The notes under the pieces were generated by a model. That model saw nothing but the letters and a program-made list of their open reading frames with translations, ran no database searches and had not been told where the DNA came from. A stretch of 64,000 bases of DNA from Lactiplantibacillus nangangensis (lineage in GTDB: Bacteria; Bacillota; Bacilli; Lactobacillales; Lactobacillaceae). The position numbers were made by a program, and so were the translations under genes. Each line of letters opens with the position of its first letter. Position 1 is the stretch's first letter. The DNA lies in contig NZ_BJDI01000011.1 in assembly GCF_005405065.1 (NCBI RefSeq), positions 62,001-126,000 on the forward strand, in the 5' to 3' direction. Below are positions 1 to 8,255 of the stretch, one piece after another.

Positions 1-143
1 TTATATTTCAAACCGTTTTGTGATAAATAGTCTGAGAACTCGCCAATGCCGTCGTCAAGGTCTAAAACAAGCTCATCTTGTGTGTTTTTGAGTTGGTTAA
101 TTTTATTAAGTGCGTTGTTATCAAAAGTTAATTTCATCATCAT
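1..143 (-). CDS. HesB/IscA-like Fe-S biosynthesis domain protein (3' part outside window)
   Basis: The first 47 codons are visible on the minus strand, starting at one of three tandem ATG codons (143, 140 or 137); the gene runs off the left edge. The visible protein begins KLTFDNNAL and continues into DELVLDLDDGIGEFSDY, which resembles the short lactobacillar 'iron-sulfur cluster biosynthesis family' proteins (core domain PF01521). Such proteins are thought to handle Fe-S clusters, but the conserved cysteines cannot be seen here. An AAGGA ribosome site lies inside the end of the upstream tetR gene, and the two genes abut, so they are probably co-transcribed. Confidence 0.6.
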   Translation of the reverse strand, partial: MMMKLTFDNNALNKINQLKNTQDELVLDLDDGIGEFSDYLSQNGLKY

Positions 144-716
144 TCAGTCCTTTTTGAGTGATTTAATTGTAGTGGCAACAATTGCGTGAATGTTAGCAGA
201 TTCCTTGGGATTACGAATGACTTGCTGGATACCGTTATGCAAGAGTAATAACTCCGATGCAAGTGTTTCGATTGGTAAATCTGCTCTTAACTCATGCTTC
301 ATACTAGTTAAAACAAGCATAAAATTAGCTGCTAGTTCGTCAAATTGCTTGTTAGCGATTTGCGTTAGGCGGGGATCGATTTGGTCGAGTTTAGCTAAAG
401 AATTTACGACTAAACAGCCTTGAGGGTAGTTAGCTGGTTTTGTATCAAAAATTAACAAGTCACGTAGCTTTTGTTCGGGTGTCTTATTGCTCTGAATAAT
501 TTGAGTTGATAATTGACTGAATGTTGAAACATAACGATTCAGTGCTTGATAGAATAGCTCATTTTTATTGCCAAAGGCGTTATACAAACTTTGCGTCTTA
601 ATGCCAGTGGCGATAGTTAATTCACGGAAACCAGTTGCCTCGAAACCGTTTTTCCAAAAATAGATCATTATTTTTTCTAAAATGACATCACTGTTAAAAC
701 TAAGTTTTCTTGCCAT
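144..716 (-). CDS. TetR/AcrR family transcriptional regulator
   Basis: A 190-residue repressor-type protein. The N-terminal helix-turn-helix is at about residues 25-60 (ATGFRELTIATGIKTQSLYNAFGNKNELFY), followed by a helical ligand-binding domain. The start at 716 (MARKLS) is chosen because GGAGAA sits just upstream; a longer frame back to 788 would run through the promoter. The gene has a consensus promoter and a 12-bp palindrome between promoter and ribosome site, so autoregulation is likely. The downstream HesB-like gene abuts it. The ligand is unknown. Confidence 0.85.
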   Translation of the reverse strand: MARKLSFNSDVILEKIMIYFWKNGFEATGFRELTIATGIKTQSLYNAFGNKNELFYQALNRYVSTFSQLSTQIIQSNKTPEQKLRDLLIFDTKPANYPQGCLVVNSLAKLDQIDPRLTQIANKQFDELAANFMLVLTSMKHELRADLPIETLASELLLLHNGIQQVIRNPKESANIHAIVATTIKSLKKD

Positions 717-737
717 TGATGAGTTTTCTCCTTTTTT

Positions 738-788
738 GAACGGCCGTTCAACAATTTGAAGTATAGTGCCATCTGTTTTGATTGTCAA
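738..788 (-). promoter_or_regulatory. tetR promoter with palindromic operator
   Basis: On the minus strand, -35 TTGACA (783-788) and -10 TATACT (760-765) are separated by 17 bp. The perfect 12-bp palindrome GAACGGCCGTTC lies at 738-749, at or just after the expected transcription start, which suits TetR autorepression. Confidence 0.75.
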
Positions 789-822
789 TAATTAAAATGT
801 GTCAGTTTGCTTATTTGGACTC

Positions 823-857
823 AAAAAGGCCCGCCGACAGTTGTCAACGGGCCTTTT
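823..857 (-). terminator. Intrinsic terminator of the HAD gene
   Basis: AAGGCCCG and CGGGCCTT arms flank a short loop, with a T run on the minus strand just after the HAD stop codon. Confidence 0.8.
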
Positions 858-863
858 AGTGGC

Positions 864-1487
864 TTAAAAGAGTGTCAAAATATCTAAAGGTTGTTTAAAA
901 CGATAAGCGGTTTGTTGATGATTAGCGTTCGGGTCCATGCCCCAAACGGCTAAGCCAAAATCAACCTTGGCTGCGGCGGCGGTTTGTTCATCGCTGAGAG
1001 AATCCCCAACGAATAGGGCATCGCTAGGTTGAACGCCAACCCGAGCTAACGCCGTCAACAATGGTAACGGATCTGGCTTTCGTTTTGGCGTGTCGTCGGC
1101 ACTGATCGTAACAGCCAACCGGTCCATAAAGTCATACTGAGCCATGCCGCTTTCCATTTCGTTGCGACGTTGTGAGGTCACGATACCTAGTTTTACGTCG
1201 GTCGGTAGCTGTTGCAAGAGGGGTGCGATTCCAGGATACAAGGTAATATCTTGATAATGGTCGGCCATCACAGCTTCATAGCGAGCTTGGAAGTGGTCAA
1301 AGTCATCCGCGGCAATGCCGAGGTGGGCCATCGCTTGTTCAGCGGCCATTGGGAAAGTCGCTTGCGCATCCGCGGCACTAAATGGTTTGTCGTATTCGCT
1401 TAAAACTTGGGCCATGACCTTGGCATAGGCGGGCTGGCTATTGGTGAGCGTTCCATCGATATCGAACATGATGGCTTGATAAGTCAT
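864..1487 (-). CDS. HAD-superfamily hydrolase (phosphoglycolate-phosphatase-like)
   Basis: A 207-residue cytoplasmic phosphatase of HAD subfamily IA. Motif I is FDIDGTLTNS (residues 8-17; Asp nucleophile and general acid), motif II the TSQ near residue 104, motif III a Lys in PKRKPDP, and motif IV VGDSLSDE. A helical cap domain lies between motifs I and II. The substrate cannot be deduced; relatives hydrolyse phosphoglycolate, pyrophosphate or sugar phosphates. AGGAT lies upstream of the ATG. It is a single gene with its own terminator. Confidence 0.85.
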   Translation of the reverse strand: MTYQAIMFDIDGTLTNSQPAYAKVMAQVLSEYDKPFSAADAQATFPMAAEQAMAHLGIAADDFDHFQARYEAVMADHYQDITLYPGIAPLLQQLPTDVKLGIVTSQRRNEMESGMAQYDFMDRLAVTISADDTPKRKPDPLPLLTALARVGVQPSDALFVGDSLSDEQTAAAAKVDFGLAVWGMDPNANHQQTAYRFKQPLDILTLF

Positions 1488-1537
1488 TGAAGATCATCCT
1501 TTCAACCTGATTTACTCTCAGTATATCAAATTAACCG

Positions 1538-1566
1538 TTGACAGTGATTATTTGGATTGTTATAGT
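1538..1566 (+). promoter_or_regulatory. Promoter of the aminotransferase leader transcript
   Basis: -35 TTGACA (1538-1543) and -10 TATAGT (1561-1566) have a 17-bp spacer. Transcription would start near 1573, about 330 nt ahead of the aminotransferase ATG, so the transcript carries a long leader. Confidence 0.75.
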
Positions 1567-1572
1567 TAGATT

Positions 1573-1837
1573 AATAATTGATGAGGAGCTAATGATATGT
1601 CATTACCATTGAACCAACCAAAAAGATCAACTAGCTTTTACTTTTGGTATTTTCGCTAGTGTTTGTGCCCGCTGCTTAGGTGCAAACACGAATCCGATGT
1701 TTGCATCGATGCGGCTTGCCAAGAGCTTTTTGCGATTCAATGGCGCCCATGGATGTTTGAAAATTCCAAGGGTGGCTAAAATAAGTTTTTTCGCGCAACA
1801 CACCCTTTGAATTTTCGACGGGTGTGTTTTTGTTTTC
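1573..1837 (+). promoter_or_regulatory. Attenuator leader with terminator/antiterminator
   Basis: The aromatic codons lie in the loop of an ACTAGC (1630-1635)/GCTAGT (1655-1660) hairpin. Next, GCAAACA near 1682-1688 can pair either with TGTTTG upstream or TGTTTGC downstream (around 1699). A terminator is formed by ACACACCC (1798-1805) and GGGTGTGT (1820-1827) plus a T run. Bases 1759-1774 (ending AAGGGTG) are complementary at 15 of 16 positions to 1801-1816, which would block the terminator. AAGGGTGGC also resembles the start of a T-box, but no convincing Stem I or full T-box core is visible, so leader-peptide attenuation is preferred. Confidence 0.65.
1597..1659 (+). CDS. Aromatic-rich leader peptide (20 codons)
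   Basis: A short frame begins at ATG 1597, eight bases after a good GAGGAG ribosome site (1583-1588), and ends at TAG 1657-1659. Its end reads Ser-Phe-Tyr-Phe-Trp-Tyr-Phe-Arg, so six consecutive codons (1636-1653) specify aromatic amino acids. It lies at the start of the leader of an aromatic-type aminotransferase gene, ahead of competing hairpins and a terminator. This is the classic layout of a ribosome-mediated attenuator. The peptide itself probably has no other function. Confidence 0.7.
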   Translation: MSLPLNQPKRSTSFYFWYFR

Positions 1838-1903
1838 TCAGAAACACCTCATAAATCAGCCATCAGACCCCGAGCCAATCAAAAATTCTGGGAGGAAACC
1901 CTT

Positions 1904-3103
1904 ATGTCTATTGATTCTGAAACTTTAGTGCAACACATGAATAACCAACTTAGTGCCATCCAACCGTCCGATATTTTAGCTTTTAACGCTGAAATTGCCA
2001 ATATTCCCGGAATTGTTCGTTTAACACTTGGCGAACCCGATTTCAATACACCTGAACACGTCAAAGACGCGGCGATTAAAAGTATTCAAAATAACGAAAG
2101 CCACTACGCCCCATCAAATGGGACCATGGCGCTCCGAACGGCCGCGGCGCATTTCTTAGCGACGAAATACAACGTTCATTATGATCCAGCTAGTGAAGTG
2201 ATCGTTACCGCTGGCGCAACTGGTGGGATTTACACTGCCTTGAGCTCGATTTTGAATCCCGGCGATGAAGTCTTGATTCCAACGCCAATTTTCCCATTGT
2301 ACATTGCGATTGCGAAGTTAAATGGCGCCATTCCAGTCTTTATGGATACGTCTAAAAATGACTTTGTCTTGTCGCCAGAACAATTGAAACAGACTTTAGC
2401 CGACCATCCAAAAGCTAAGGCGGTCGTTTTGAACTTCCCATCCAATCCAACAGGGGTCACTTACCGGCGGGATGATTTGAAGGCGTTGGCGGATGTCCTC
2501 GCAGACAAACCGATCTTTGTGTTATCTGATGAAATTTACAGCGAATTGACCTATGGTGACGCCCACGTGTCAATTGCGGAATACTTACCAGAACAAACGA
2601 TTTTATTAAATGGGGTCTCAAAGTCCCACGCGATGACTGGCTGGAGAATTGGGATCATGTGTGCGCCTAAAGCCATCACTGCACAACTTGGTAAAATCCA
2701 TCAATTCACTGTGACGACGACCACAGCCAACGCTCAAGCCGCGGCTGCCGAAGCGTTAAGCAATGGGATGGACGATGCCCAAGTCATGAAGAAAGAATAC
2801 ATGGCTCGGCGTGACTACTTATACAAAGCTTTGAATGACTTAGGCTTCAAGTCAGCCAAGCCAGAAGGGGCCTTCTACTTATTCAGCAAGATTCCAGCGG
2901 GCTTGCCACAAGATAGTATGGCATTCTGTCGCGAGTTAGCCCATGAGGCTCGGGTTGCCTTGATTCCAGGGAGTTCATTTGGCCCTGGTGGCGAAGGTTA
3001 CGTGCGGATCAGTTACGCGGCGTCAATGGCCAACTTGGAAACCGCTGTTAAACGAATCGGTGACTACGTTGCCAGCAAAGCCACTCAAACGGAGGCTAAC
3101 TAG
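1904..3103 (+). CDS. Class I/II PLP aminotransferase (aromatic-type)
   Basis: A 399-residue cytoplasmic fold-type I aminotransferase. The PLP lysine is Lys240 in SKSHAMTGWRIG; Asn181 (NFPSNPTG) and Asp209 (LSDEIY) are the usual cofactor contacts, and the C-terminal Arg lies in GYVRISYA. The family includes AraT/PatA enzymes that move amino groups from aromatic or branched amino acids to 2-oxoglutarate. The aromatic leader peptide upstream argues for Phe/Tyr/Trp as substrates. GGAGG precedes the ATG. It is followed with no gap by a D-2-hydroxyacid dehydrogenase, which suggests conversion of aromatic amino acids to aryl-lactates. Substrate choice is inferred. Confidence 0.85.
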   Translation: MSIDSETLVQHMNNQLSAIQPSDILAFNAEIANIPGIVRLTLGEPDFNTPEHVKDAAIKSIQNNESHYAPSNGTMALRTAAAHFLATKYNVHYDPASEVIVTAGATGGIYTALSSILNPGDEVLIPTPIFPLYIAIAKLNGAIPVFMDTSKNDFVLSPEQLKQTLADHPKAKAVVLNFPSNPTGVTYRRDDLKALADVLADKPIFVLSDEIYSELTYGDAHVSIAEYLPEQTILLNGVSKSHAMTGWRIGIMCAPKAITAQLGKIHQFTVTTTTANAQAAAAEALSNGMDDAQVMKKEYMARRDYLYKALNDLGFKSAKPEGAFYLFSKIPAGLPQDSMAFCRELAHEARVALIPGSSFGPGGEGYVRISYAASMANLETAVKRIGDYVASKATQTEAN

Positions 3104-4096
3104 ATGAAAATTTTAATGTACAGTGTGCGCGATGACGAAGAAAGTGCCATTCAAGCATGGGCCGATAAAAATCAGGTTCAAGTTGACACCAATGCGTTGG
3201 AATTTCATCCTGAAACCGCTGATTTAACAAAAGGTTACGATGGGGTCGTGATTCAGCAACGCAGTGCGATCGGTGATGATCCCACCGTTTATCAAAAATT
3301 GGCAGACTACGGTTTGAAGCAGATTACTAGTCGGACTGCGGGGGTCGATACCATTGATATTCCAGCGGCCAAAGCTGCCGGGTTGACGGTCACCAACGTG
3401 CCTGCCTACTCACCTAACTCTGTTGCGGAAATGGCTGTGACGCAGACGATGCGTTTGATTCGTAATTTGGAATTATTCGACAGTCGAATCATTCAACAAA
3501 ACTTCCAGTGGGCGGGGTTACAAGCACGTGAAATTCGTTCCTTAACGGTCGGCGTGATTGGTGCCGGTCGGATTGGTGGCACTGTGGCGAGATTGTTCCA
3601 TGGTCTAGGGGCCAAAGTGATCGCCTACGATGTGGTCCATCATGAAGAATTAACGGATGTTTTGACCTACGTTGACACGAAAGAAGCCTTGTTGGCCCAA
3701 GCTGACGTGGTGACGTTACATGTCGATTTGAATGAAACCTCTAAAGCATTGATCGATGCCGCGGCGTTCAAACAAATGAAGTCGGATGCTTTTATCATTA
3801 ATGCGTCTCGTGGCCCGGTCATTGTGACGGCGGACTTAGTGGCCGCATTGAAGGCAGGCGAAATTGCGGGGGCGGCCTTGGATACGGTCGAAGGTGAAGC
3901 CGCGTTGTTCAACCAAGATCATCAGGGCGAAGTACTGGCTGATAGCTTGATTGCGCAATTGCTACAAATGCCAAACGTCATTTTAACGCCACACGTTGGT
4001 TTCTACACCAACTTGGCGGTTAAAAACATGGTCGATATTAGTTTAGATGATGTGTTAACCATTCTGAACGGTGGGCAAACGGATCATGCCTTTTAA
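3104..4096 (+). CDS. D-2-hydroxyacid dehydrogenase (NAD-dependent)
   Basis: 330 residues, of the D-lactate dehydrogenase/D-hydroxyisocaproate dehydrogenase family. The nucleotide-binding motif is VIGAGRIGGTVARLFHGLG (about residues 150-168). The catalytic Arg lies in NASRGPVI, the Glu in the following EGE region, and the His in LTPHVGFYTN. It reduces 2-oxoacids to D-2-hydroxyacids with NADH. Its ATG directly follows the aminotransferase TAG, so the two are translated from one mRNA. The likely role is reduction of the aryl-pyruvates made by the aminotransferase, for example phenylpyruvate to phenyllactate, regenerating NAD. The exact substrate is inferred from context. Confidence 0.85.
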   Translation: MKILMYSVRDDEESAIQAWADKNQVQVDTNALEFHPETADLTKGYDGVVIQQRSAIGDDPTVYQKLADYGLKQITSRTAGVDTIDIPAAKAAGLTVTNVPAYSPNSVAEMAVTQTMRLIRNLELFDSRIIQQNFQWAGLQAREIRSLTVGVIGAGRIGGTVARLFHGLGAKVIAYDVVHHEELTDVLTYVDTKEALLAQADVVTLHVDLNETSKALIDAAAFKQMKSDAFIINASRGPVIVTADLVAALKAGEIAGAALDTVEGEAALFNQDHQGEVLADSLIAQLLQMPNVILTPHVGFYTNLAVKNMVDISLDDVLTILNGGQTDHAF

Positions 4097-4112
4097 CTGA
4101 AAAATAGGACTT

Positions 4113-4156
4113 AAAAAGCGACTAGGAAATTACAAAAATTTCTTAGTCGCTTTTTT
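4113..4156 (+). terminator. Terminator of the aminotransferase operon
   Basis: A long stem of AAAAAGCGACTAGGAAAT with its near-perfect complement, a 6-nt loop and a T run. Confidence 0.85.
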
Positions 4157-4551
4157 GAGCCTGTCAGATTTTTCTAGTTTACAACTCGTCCGTTGTGATT
4201 GGTGGCTTTTTAAAATGGCTGTAAACCAGGTCTTACAAAATTTAAAAGGGCATTAATAAATTTTTTTGTTAGAAAAAATCCGAATATTATTAAGCAAAAG
4301 TGACAACTTTGTTCAATAATCACGAATAATTCACATTAGTTTCGGTCAAATTAGCCTAAAACGGCCATGAGAATTACCACTATTTTGGTGAATACGGCCA
4401 ATATTAAGTCTTTTTTTGACAGATTTACTAATTATGTATTAAACTATTTAAATAGCATTAACGAAGAATAAGGATTTCTTAACAAAAGGATTAATGCGAT
4501 TAAATAAAACTGTCAGCGATTGAACTGACAAAAGAAAGCGATGGTGACGCT
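4157..4551 (+). promoter_or_regulatory. AT-rich upstream region of the amino acid ABC operon
   Basis: A 395-bp gene-free, AT-rich stretch. A candidate promoter has TTGACA at 4416-4421 and TAAACT at 4440-4445 (18-bp spacer) and is overlapped by the perfect palindrome CTATTTAAATAG (4444-4455), a possible operator. A TGTCAG/CTGACA hairpin lies near 4511-4531, shortly before the ATG. No recognised riboswitch is seen. Confidence 0.45.
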
Positions 4552-5292
4552 ATGTCAATGATCGAATTTCATAACGTGGAAAAGTATTACGGAGAATTCC
4601 ACGCCCTTAAAAATATTAACTTAACGATTAATGAAGGCGAAAAAGTGGTTTTGATTGGGCCGTCTGGTTCTGGAAAGAGTACTTTGATTCGGACCGTCAA
4701 TGGGTTGGAACGTGTTCAATCTGGTCAATTGTTAGTAACCGGGTTCGATTTAGCTGATAAAAAAACTGATATGAATAAAATTCGTAAAAATGTTGGCATG
4801 GTGTTCCAACACTTTAACCTCTATGCGAATAAAACAGTTTTAGAAAATATCATGATTGCGCCACGGTTGGTGCTGAAGCGCCCAGAAGCTGAAAATAAAA
4901 AGTTAGCCATGGATTTATTAGACAGTGTTGGGTTAGCTGACAAGGCCGGTAACTTACCGAGTCAACTTTCAGGGGGGCAATCCCAACGAATCGCGATTGC
5001 GCGTTCATTGGCGATGAAGCCAAAATGTTTGTTATTTGACGAACCAACCTCGGCACTAGATCCAGAAATGATTGATGATGTGTTGAACGTGATGAAGACT
5101 GTCGCTGAAGATTCTAGTATGACAATGCTCGTAGTGACGCATGAAATGGGCTTTGCCCGTGAAGTTGCTGACCGAGTTATCTTTATGGCGGATGGCGAAA
5201 TTTTGGAAGATGATCGTAAAGAAAAATTCTTTGATGGTGAACCAACTAATGAACGTGCGCGTCAATTCTTAAGCAAAATTTTGACACACTAG
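4552..5292 (+). CDS. Polar amino acid ABC transporter, ATP-binding protein
   Basis: A 246-residue GlnQ-type ATPase. Walker A is GPSGSGKST (about 37-45), the Q-loop is in GMVFQHFNLY, the signature is LSGGQSQR (usually LSGGQQQR), Walker B is CLLFDEP, and the switch His lies in VVTHEMGFA. It powers uptake of polar amino acids, probably glutamine, glutamate or related, with the lipoprotein and two permeases that follow. It is the first gene of a four-gene operon. GGTGACGCT lies ahead of the ATG. Confidence 0.9.
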   Translation: MSMIEFHNVEKYYGEFHALKNINLTINEGEKVVLIGPSGSGKSTLIRTVNGLERVQSGQLLVTGFDLADKKTDMNKIRKNVGMVFQHFNLYANKTVLENIMIAPRLVLKRPEAENKKLAMDLLDSVGLADKAGNLPSQLSGGQSQRIAIARSLAMKPKCLLFDEPTSALDPEMIDDVLNVMKTVAEDSSMTMLVVTHEMGFAREVADRVIFMADGEILEDDRKEKFFDGEPTNERARQFLSKILTH

Positions 5293-5312
5293 TCAGCCGA
5301 GGAGGGTCATCT

Positions 5313-6149
5313 ATGAAAAAGGTTACACGATATCTCGGGGTTATCGGCATGTTAGGCCTGTTGACGGTGTTTTTGACTGCTTGTGGCTCACGAAAATCAT
5401 TATCGCAACAAGATGTTTTAACCAATGATCGTGCCAGCAACACGATTACTTGGGGCGTCAAAGCCGACACGAAGCTATTCGGGCTGATGGATGTTAAAGA
5501 TAATACCATCAAGGGCTTTGACGCGGATATTGCCACGGCCATTACGAAAAAGATTTTAGGCAAAAATGGGAAAGCTAAGTTTGTCCAAGTCACGAGTCAA
5601 ACACGGATTCCGTTATTGAAAAATGGGAACATCGATGCGATTATCGCCACGATGACCATTACCCCTGAACGTGAAAAGCAAGTTGATTTCTCCAGCTCGT
5701 ATTTTGATGCTGGGCAATCTCTGTTAGTTAAAAAGGGAAGTTCAATTAAATCTGTCAAAGATTTAAATCAAGCTGGGACTAAAGTCATCGGGGTAACGGG
5801 TGCTAACTCAGTTGCGAACATTAAAAAGTTCGCCCCGAAAGCCAAAGTCTTAGAGCTGTCCGATTATGCGCAAGCCATGACGGCGTTGAAGTCTGGACAA
5901 GGGGTCGCTTTAACGACCGATAATGGGATCTTATATGGGATGGCGTCACAAAATCCCGGCTATGAAGTTGTTGGTGGGACTTTTACCAAGGAACCTTATG
6001 GGATCGCCATCAACAAGGGCCAAGACCCATTCAAAAAAGAAGTTAATCAAGCATTAAAAGAAATTGAAGCTGATGGCACGTACAACCGCATTTTGAAGAA
6101 GTGGTTCGGAAATGTCGCTGGTTTTGACTATAAGGAGGCGTCGCGCTAA
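5313..6149 (+). CDS. Amino acid ABC transporter substrate-binding lipoprotein
   Basis: 278 residues. A lipoprotein signal peptide ends at LTAC (Cys24), so the protein is anchored to the outer face of the membrane. The rest is the bacterial extracellular solute-binding family 3 fold: ITWGVKADTKLFGLMD, GFDADIATAI and RIPLLKNGNIDAIIATMTITPER are typical of glutamine/glutamate/aspartate receptors. GAGGAGG precedes the ATG. Its stop overlaps the start of the next permease by one base, which couples them. Confidence 0.9.
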   Translation: MKKVTRYLGVIGMLGLLTVFLTACGSRKSLSQQDVLTNDRASNTITWGVKADTKLFGLMDVKDNTIKGFDADIATAITKKILGKNGKAKFVQVTSQTRIPLLKNGNIDAIIATMTITPEREKQVDFSSSYFDAGQSLLVKKGSSIKSVKDLNQAGTKVIGVTGANSVANIKKFAPKAKVLELSDYAQAMTALKSGQGVALTTDNGILYGMASQNPGYEVVGGTFTKEPYGIAINKGQDPFKKEVNQALKEIEADGTYNRILKKWFGNVAGFDYKEASR

Positions 6150-6787
6150 TGTGGTATATTCTAACGCACTATTGGTCAGAGTTGATTCAGGGGCTCGGCT
6201 ATACCTTACTGTCGAGTGTCATTGCACTGTTCTTCAGTACGATCATTGGCACGATGTTTGCCATCTTTGAAGTCTTGCCAAATCGGGCAATGCGAATTAT
6301 TGGGCGAATCTATATCGAATTGTTCCGAAATATTCCATTGCTAGTCATCGCGATGTTTTTCTACGTCATTATTCCGATGTATGTGGCGAAAATTGACGGT
6401 TTCACGGCCGGGACGATTGGATTGACGATCTATACGTCGTCTTTCATCGCGGAAACGGTTCGCGCTGGGATTCAATCGGTGGATAAAGGCCAAATGGAAG
6501 GGGCTCGCTCTAATGGGCTGACCTATTGGCAAGCGATGCGCTATATTGTGTTACCGCAAGCCTTTAAGATCGTCATTCCACCATTGGGCAACCAGTTTAT
6601 CAATTTGGTTAAAAATTCCTCAGTATTGGCGTTCGTCGCGGGCTTTGATTTGATGTATCAAGGTAATTCAATTGCGTCATTGTCCTTAGATACGATCAAT
6701 AGTTATATGGTCGTTGGGGTCTTCTATTTGATCATCACCTTGCCGTTGAGCTATTACATGCGGCATTTAGAAAAACGGTTAGCGTAA
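6149..6787 (+). CDS. Amino acid ABC transporter permease (GlnP type, first)
   Basis: A 212-residue membrane subunit of the HisMQ family. About five membrane segments; the cytoplasmic EAA loop that contacts the ATPase is MEGARSNGLTYWQAMRYIVLPQA. It starts within the stop codon of the binding protein. It probably pairs with the next gene product as a heterodimeric channel. Confidence 0.9.
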   Translation: MWYILTHYWSELIQGLGYTLLSSVIALFFSTIIGTMFAIFEVLPNRAMRIIGRIYIELFRNIPLLVIAMFFYVIIPMYVAKIDGFTAGTIGLTIYTSSFIAETVRAGIQSVDKGQMEGARSNGLTYWQAMRYIVLPQAFKIVIPPLGNQFINLVKNSSVLAFVAGFDLMYQGNSIASLSLDTINSYMVVGVFYLIITLPLSYYMRHLEKRLA

Positions 6788-6802
6788 AGGAGGCAGCCAA
6801 AT

Positions 6803-7456
6803 ATGCAAAACTTTATTGATGCTTATTCTTGGGTGAATATTCGATTCTTACTCGATGGCCTCTGGGTGACCGTGGAAGTCTCATTGATCTCAATTATTGC
6901 CAGTTTCATTATCGGCTCGATTTTGGGCGTACTACGCTACGTTAAGATTAAGTACTTATCCGCCATTGTCGGGTTTGTCGTGGATATTGTTCGTAACTTA
7001 CCGTTGATTCTGATTATCTTCTTCACTTACTTCGGCCTGCCACACCTTGGTTTTAAACCAGGAATCTTGTTTGCGGCCATGTTAGCGATGACGATTTTTG
7101 AATCTGCCATGCTTGCTGAAATCGTCCGTTCGGGTATTTTGGCCGTCGATTACGGTCAAATGGAAGGCGCACGGGCCAACGGGATGACTTACGTTCAAGC
7201 CTTGTGGCATATCGTCTTTCCGCAAGCAATTAAGAAGACGATTCCAACGATTGTGAGCCAATTTATCTCGCTAATCAAGGATACGTCACTGGCAACGATT
7301 ATTGTCTTGCCAGAGTTATTGAATCACGCGCAAATTATTTACGGCCAAAATTCAGCGTTCATCATTCCAATGTTCCTGATGGTCGCATTTATGTACTTCG
7401 TGATTTGTTACGCCTTATCCGTGTTATCACGGATTTTGGATAAGAAGTTAGCTTAA
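6803..7456 (+). CDS. Amino acid ABC transporter permease (GlnP type, second)
   Basis: A 217-residue paralogue of the preceding permease, with about five membrane segments and an EAA loop MEGARANGMTYVQALWHIVFPQA. AAAGGAGG precedes its ATG. It is the last gene of the operon and is followed by a strong terminator. Confidence 0.9.
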   Translation: MQNFIDAYSWVNIRFLLDGLWVTVEVSLISIIASFIIGSILGVLRYVKIKYLSAIVGFVVDIVRNLPLILIIFFTYFGLPHLGFKPGILFAAMLAMTIFESAMLAEIVRSGILAVDYGQMEGARANGMTYVQALWHIVFPQAIKKTIPTIVSQFISLIKDTSLATIIVLPELLNHAQIIYGQNSAFIIPMFLMVAFMYFVICYALSVLSRILDKKLA

Positions 7457-7470
7457 TCGAAGATAGTTCT

Positions 7471-7518
7471 AAAAAAAGTTACTCCAGATTGTCTTTCAAT
7501 CAGGGGTAACTTTTTTTG
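7471..7518 (+). terminator. Bidirectional terminator
   Basis: AAAAAAAGTTACTCC pairs with GGGGTAACTTTTTTT; the inner ATTG/CAAT also pairs. It lies between convergent operons and can serve both strands. Confidence 0.85.
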
Positions 7519-7523
7519 TTGTC

Positions 7524-8255
7524 TTATAAAGTGAGTAGTTCCGCTTGTTGTTCAGGTTGCTTGGCTAATTCTTGTGCAGTCAGGTCTGCTTGAATTTGGT
7601 GGTCAGCGTTGAAAATGACAAATCGCGGTTCGACGGCTTGCACTTGTTTGAAATTATGACTAGCCATAATAATCGTTTTCCCTGCGGCTTGTAAAGTTTT
7701 CAGTAAGGTTAGCATTTGTTGTTGTGCTGCGATGGTTAGCCCATTTAGCGGTTCATCCAAAAGTAATACTTTTGGATTTAACGCGAGGACGCTGGCTAGG
7801 GCAACGCGCTTTTTTTCACCGCCAGATAATTGGTATGGCACGCGATCACGGAGGTCCGTACTATGCGTCAAGGCTAAACAATCTTCGACCCGCTGCGTAA
7901 TTTCTGCTTCAGATAAGCCGAGTTGGCGGGGTCCAAAGGCAACTTCATCCACTACCGAAGTGTTGAAAAGCTGGACGTCCGTATTTTGAAAGACTAGGCC
8001 GATCTGTTGGTGTAGTCTTTGACGGTCTTGAGGATCTGCCAAGTAATCAGTGGTGATGACCTGACCATCAAATGCGTAAGTCCCGTGAGTCGCCGGTTCA
8101 AGGCCACTCAAAATCCGTAAAAGTGTTGATTTTCCGGAACCATTCGGCCCCATCAGGCAAATAAATTCACCTGCATTGAGTTGTAAGTTGAGCTGGTCTA
8201 AGCCACAAGTATTTGGATAGTCATAACTCAGATCAGTGAGTTCAATTAATGCCAT
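7524..8255 (-). CDS. larO: Nickel ECF-type transporter ATP-binding protein LarO
   Basis: A 243-residue CbiO-family ATPase: Walker A GPNGSGKST (about 36-44), Q-loop in GLVFQNTDVQLF, signature LSGGEKKR, Walker B VLLLDEP, switch His in MASHNFKQ. It energises the CbiMNQO-type transporter made with larMN and larQ, which by analogy with the characterised L. plantarum locus imports nickel for lactate racemase maturation. Its start overlaps the end of larQ by 14 bp. It is the last gene of larR-larMN-larQ-larO. Confidence 0.9.
   Translation of the reverse strand: MALIELTDLSYDYPNTCGLDQLNLQLNAGEFICLMGPNGSGKSTLLRILSGLEPATHGTYAFDGQVITTDYLADPQDRQRLHQQIGLVFQNTDVQLFNTSVVDEVAFGPRQLGLSEAEITQRVEDCLALTHSTDLRDRVPYQLSGGEKKRVALASVLALNPKVLLLDEPLNGLTIAAQQQMLTLLKTLQAAGKTIIMASHNFKQVQAVEPRFVIFNADHQIQADLTAQELAKQPEQQAELLTL

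Noticed and set aside
717-788. N-terminal extension of the TetR protein to 788
   Set aside because: It would cover the promoter and operator; the start at 716 has a proper ribosome site.
1738-1838. A canonical T-box riboswitch before the aminotransferase
   Set aside because: AAGGGTGGC and a switching terminator are present, but the rest of the T-box core and a Stem I with a specifier were not found, while an aromatic-rich leader peptide was. Kept only as an alternative.
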